From Paraburkholderia sejongensis (GTDB lineage: Bacteria; Pseudomonadota; Gammaproteobacteria; Burkholderiales; Burkholderiaceae), in NCBI RefSeq assembly GCF_020880815.1, contig NZ_JAJITD010000009.1, forward strand, positions 186,001 through 250,000: 64,000 bases of DNA, in the 5' to 3' direction. Within the stretch, counting starts at the first letter, position 1; each line of letters starts with the position of its first letter. A model generated the notes under the pieces. It did no database searches. It was not told the DNA's origin and saw nothing but the letters and a program-made list of their open reading frames with translations. Both the position numbers and the translations under genes were made by a program. This document shows, piece by piece, positions 63,372 through 64,000 of the stretch.

Positions 63372-63815
63372 GTTGTCTTTTTTTCTTACCCGGCGCTCAT
63401 CGCTAATCGGCATGGTGAACCATGTTTTCTGAATTTTAAAGCGAGGCCTGTTCGCTTCGTCGAGCGAATGACCGCTCCAATCGCTCAAAGCGACATCCGG
63501 GTTTCGGCGCGACATCGTGGATGGGTGGCCGATCGACACAAGCCCCCCGAAAGCTGCCGTCGAAAATTTCAACAGCGGCTCTATAGAAGCTTTATCGAAC
63601 GGGTGCTCCCGGGCAGGAACGGCCGGTCGAGGTCGTCGTCCAGTTTTTATGCCCGGGGGTCTCCTGGGCCCTTGCTCGACGACCGCTTTGTGGCGAGCAA
63701 TTCACGGGTGACACTGCCTCGATCCGGCCAGGATGAGACACTAGCGTCGGGCCGTTGGCTGGCCGGTCTCCAGTCTGCTGCGGACAGTCAATCTCACGAT
63801 TGCCTTCAGCCTATT
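63372..63815. other. Region upstream of the broken oxidase
   Basis: About 445 bases with no supported gene. A plus-strand frame 63468-63992 has no family signal and overlaps the better-supported minus-strand C-terminus at the right edge. Confidence 0.35.
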
Positions 63816-64000
63816 TCACTCGTGAGGAGGCACTACTGGCGTACCAGCAGTACGGCAGGCGTCATAGACCGCGTACATAGCAGTCGTGTTCATACTCTGG
63901 CCCCACAAGGTAGGATTCTTGTCGAGGTAACGATCTACTATAACGGTCATCTGCTCATCGGTGGCCGCCATGTTTTGAATACAGTGCGCTAGCCGCTCAG
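63816..64000 (-). CDS. C-terminus of a small exported-type protein, Rap1a/Tai-immunity-like (partial)
   Basis: The minus-strand frame is open from the right edge to a TGA at 63816, giving 61 residues: AHCIQN near the edge, then QMTVIVDRYLDKNPTLWGQS, TAMYAVYDACR and a Pro-rich end. The order C...VVxxYLxxNPxxxxxSaaxxxxxAxxxxC is that of the C-terminal half of Rap1a/Tai-type periplasmic immunity proteins. The N-terminal half, with signal peptide, would lie outside. Assignment is by pattern only. Confidence 0.5.
   Translation of the reverse strand, partial: ERLAHCIQNMAATDEQMTVIVDRYLDKNPTLWGQSMNTTAMYAVYDACRTAGTPVVPPHE

Overview
The window looks like a chromosomal segment from a GC-rich betaproteobacterium, most likely Burkholderiaceae (Paraburkholderia/Burkholderia/Caballeronia group). 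The basis is base composition and codon use, two intact and one broken Burkholderia-type trimeric porins (signal peptide followed by QSSVTLYG), IlvD/Edd dehydratases, BKACE/DUF849 and PhaC proteins typical of this group. I identify no rRNA, tRNA, CRISPR array, prophage or replication origin.

Layout. 0-9.5 kb: end of a LysR regulator, phnN, a polyamine-binding periplasmic protein translationally coupled to a membrane diguanylate cyclase (no ABC transporter genes nearby), an amino-acid-binding protein, an M14/AstE-like deacylase, a porin, and a small DUF1493 pair. 9.5-16 kb: an MHS-type transporter with a beta-lactamase-fold hydrolase, then an L,D-transpeptidase-like (Tlde1/DUF2778) toxin with an overlapping exported candidate immunity gene and a small membrane protein, then an IlvD/Edd dehydratase. 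16-26.7 kb: DUF1801, BON protein and porin, then a catabolic run (acyl-CoA ligase, Rieske ferredoxin, hydrolase, TauD-type dioxygenase, quinone reductase, MFS transporter, BKACE) with a divergent AraC regulator. 26.8-34 kb: phaC, MaoC hydratase, etfA, etfB, acyl-CoA dehydrogenase and AraC, a plausible route from fatty acyl-CoA to polyhydroxyalkanoate. 34-45.7 kb: Tat-exported phospholipase C, lipoprotein, methyltransferase, a second IlvD/Edd dehydratase with gltS, and a two-component system divergent from a DUF5666 / cytochrome b / molybdopterin-enzyme operon. 45.7-49.5 kb: decayed ground with an IS5-like transposase remnant and a 5'-truncated porin, then a metallo-hydrolase and a histidine-rich glycine-zipper protein.

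The most striking region is 49.6-61.3 kb. It holds a complete Nit1C-type cluster (MSMEG_0572, Nit6803 nitrilase, MSMEG_0568 radical SAM, GNAT, Sll0787 AIR-synthase-like, MSMEG_0565 glycosyltransferase, MSMEG_0570, MSMEG_0569 flavoprotein). It continues without a break into a Pnap_2097/LnmK-like acyltransferase-decarboxylase and a full-length B12-dependent methylmalonyl-CoA mutase, the last two joined by an ATGA overlap. A divergent MocR-type PLP regulator and an intergenic region with inverted and direct CAATCA repeats complete it. I read this as a ten-gene operon that adds methylmalonyl/propionyl chemistry to a cluster otherwise linked to cyanide assimilation and nitrogen starvation.

The right end has a frameshifted FAD/BBE-domain oxidase and, running off the edge on the minus strand, the C-terminus of a possible Rap1a-like small protein.
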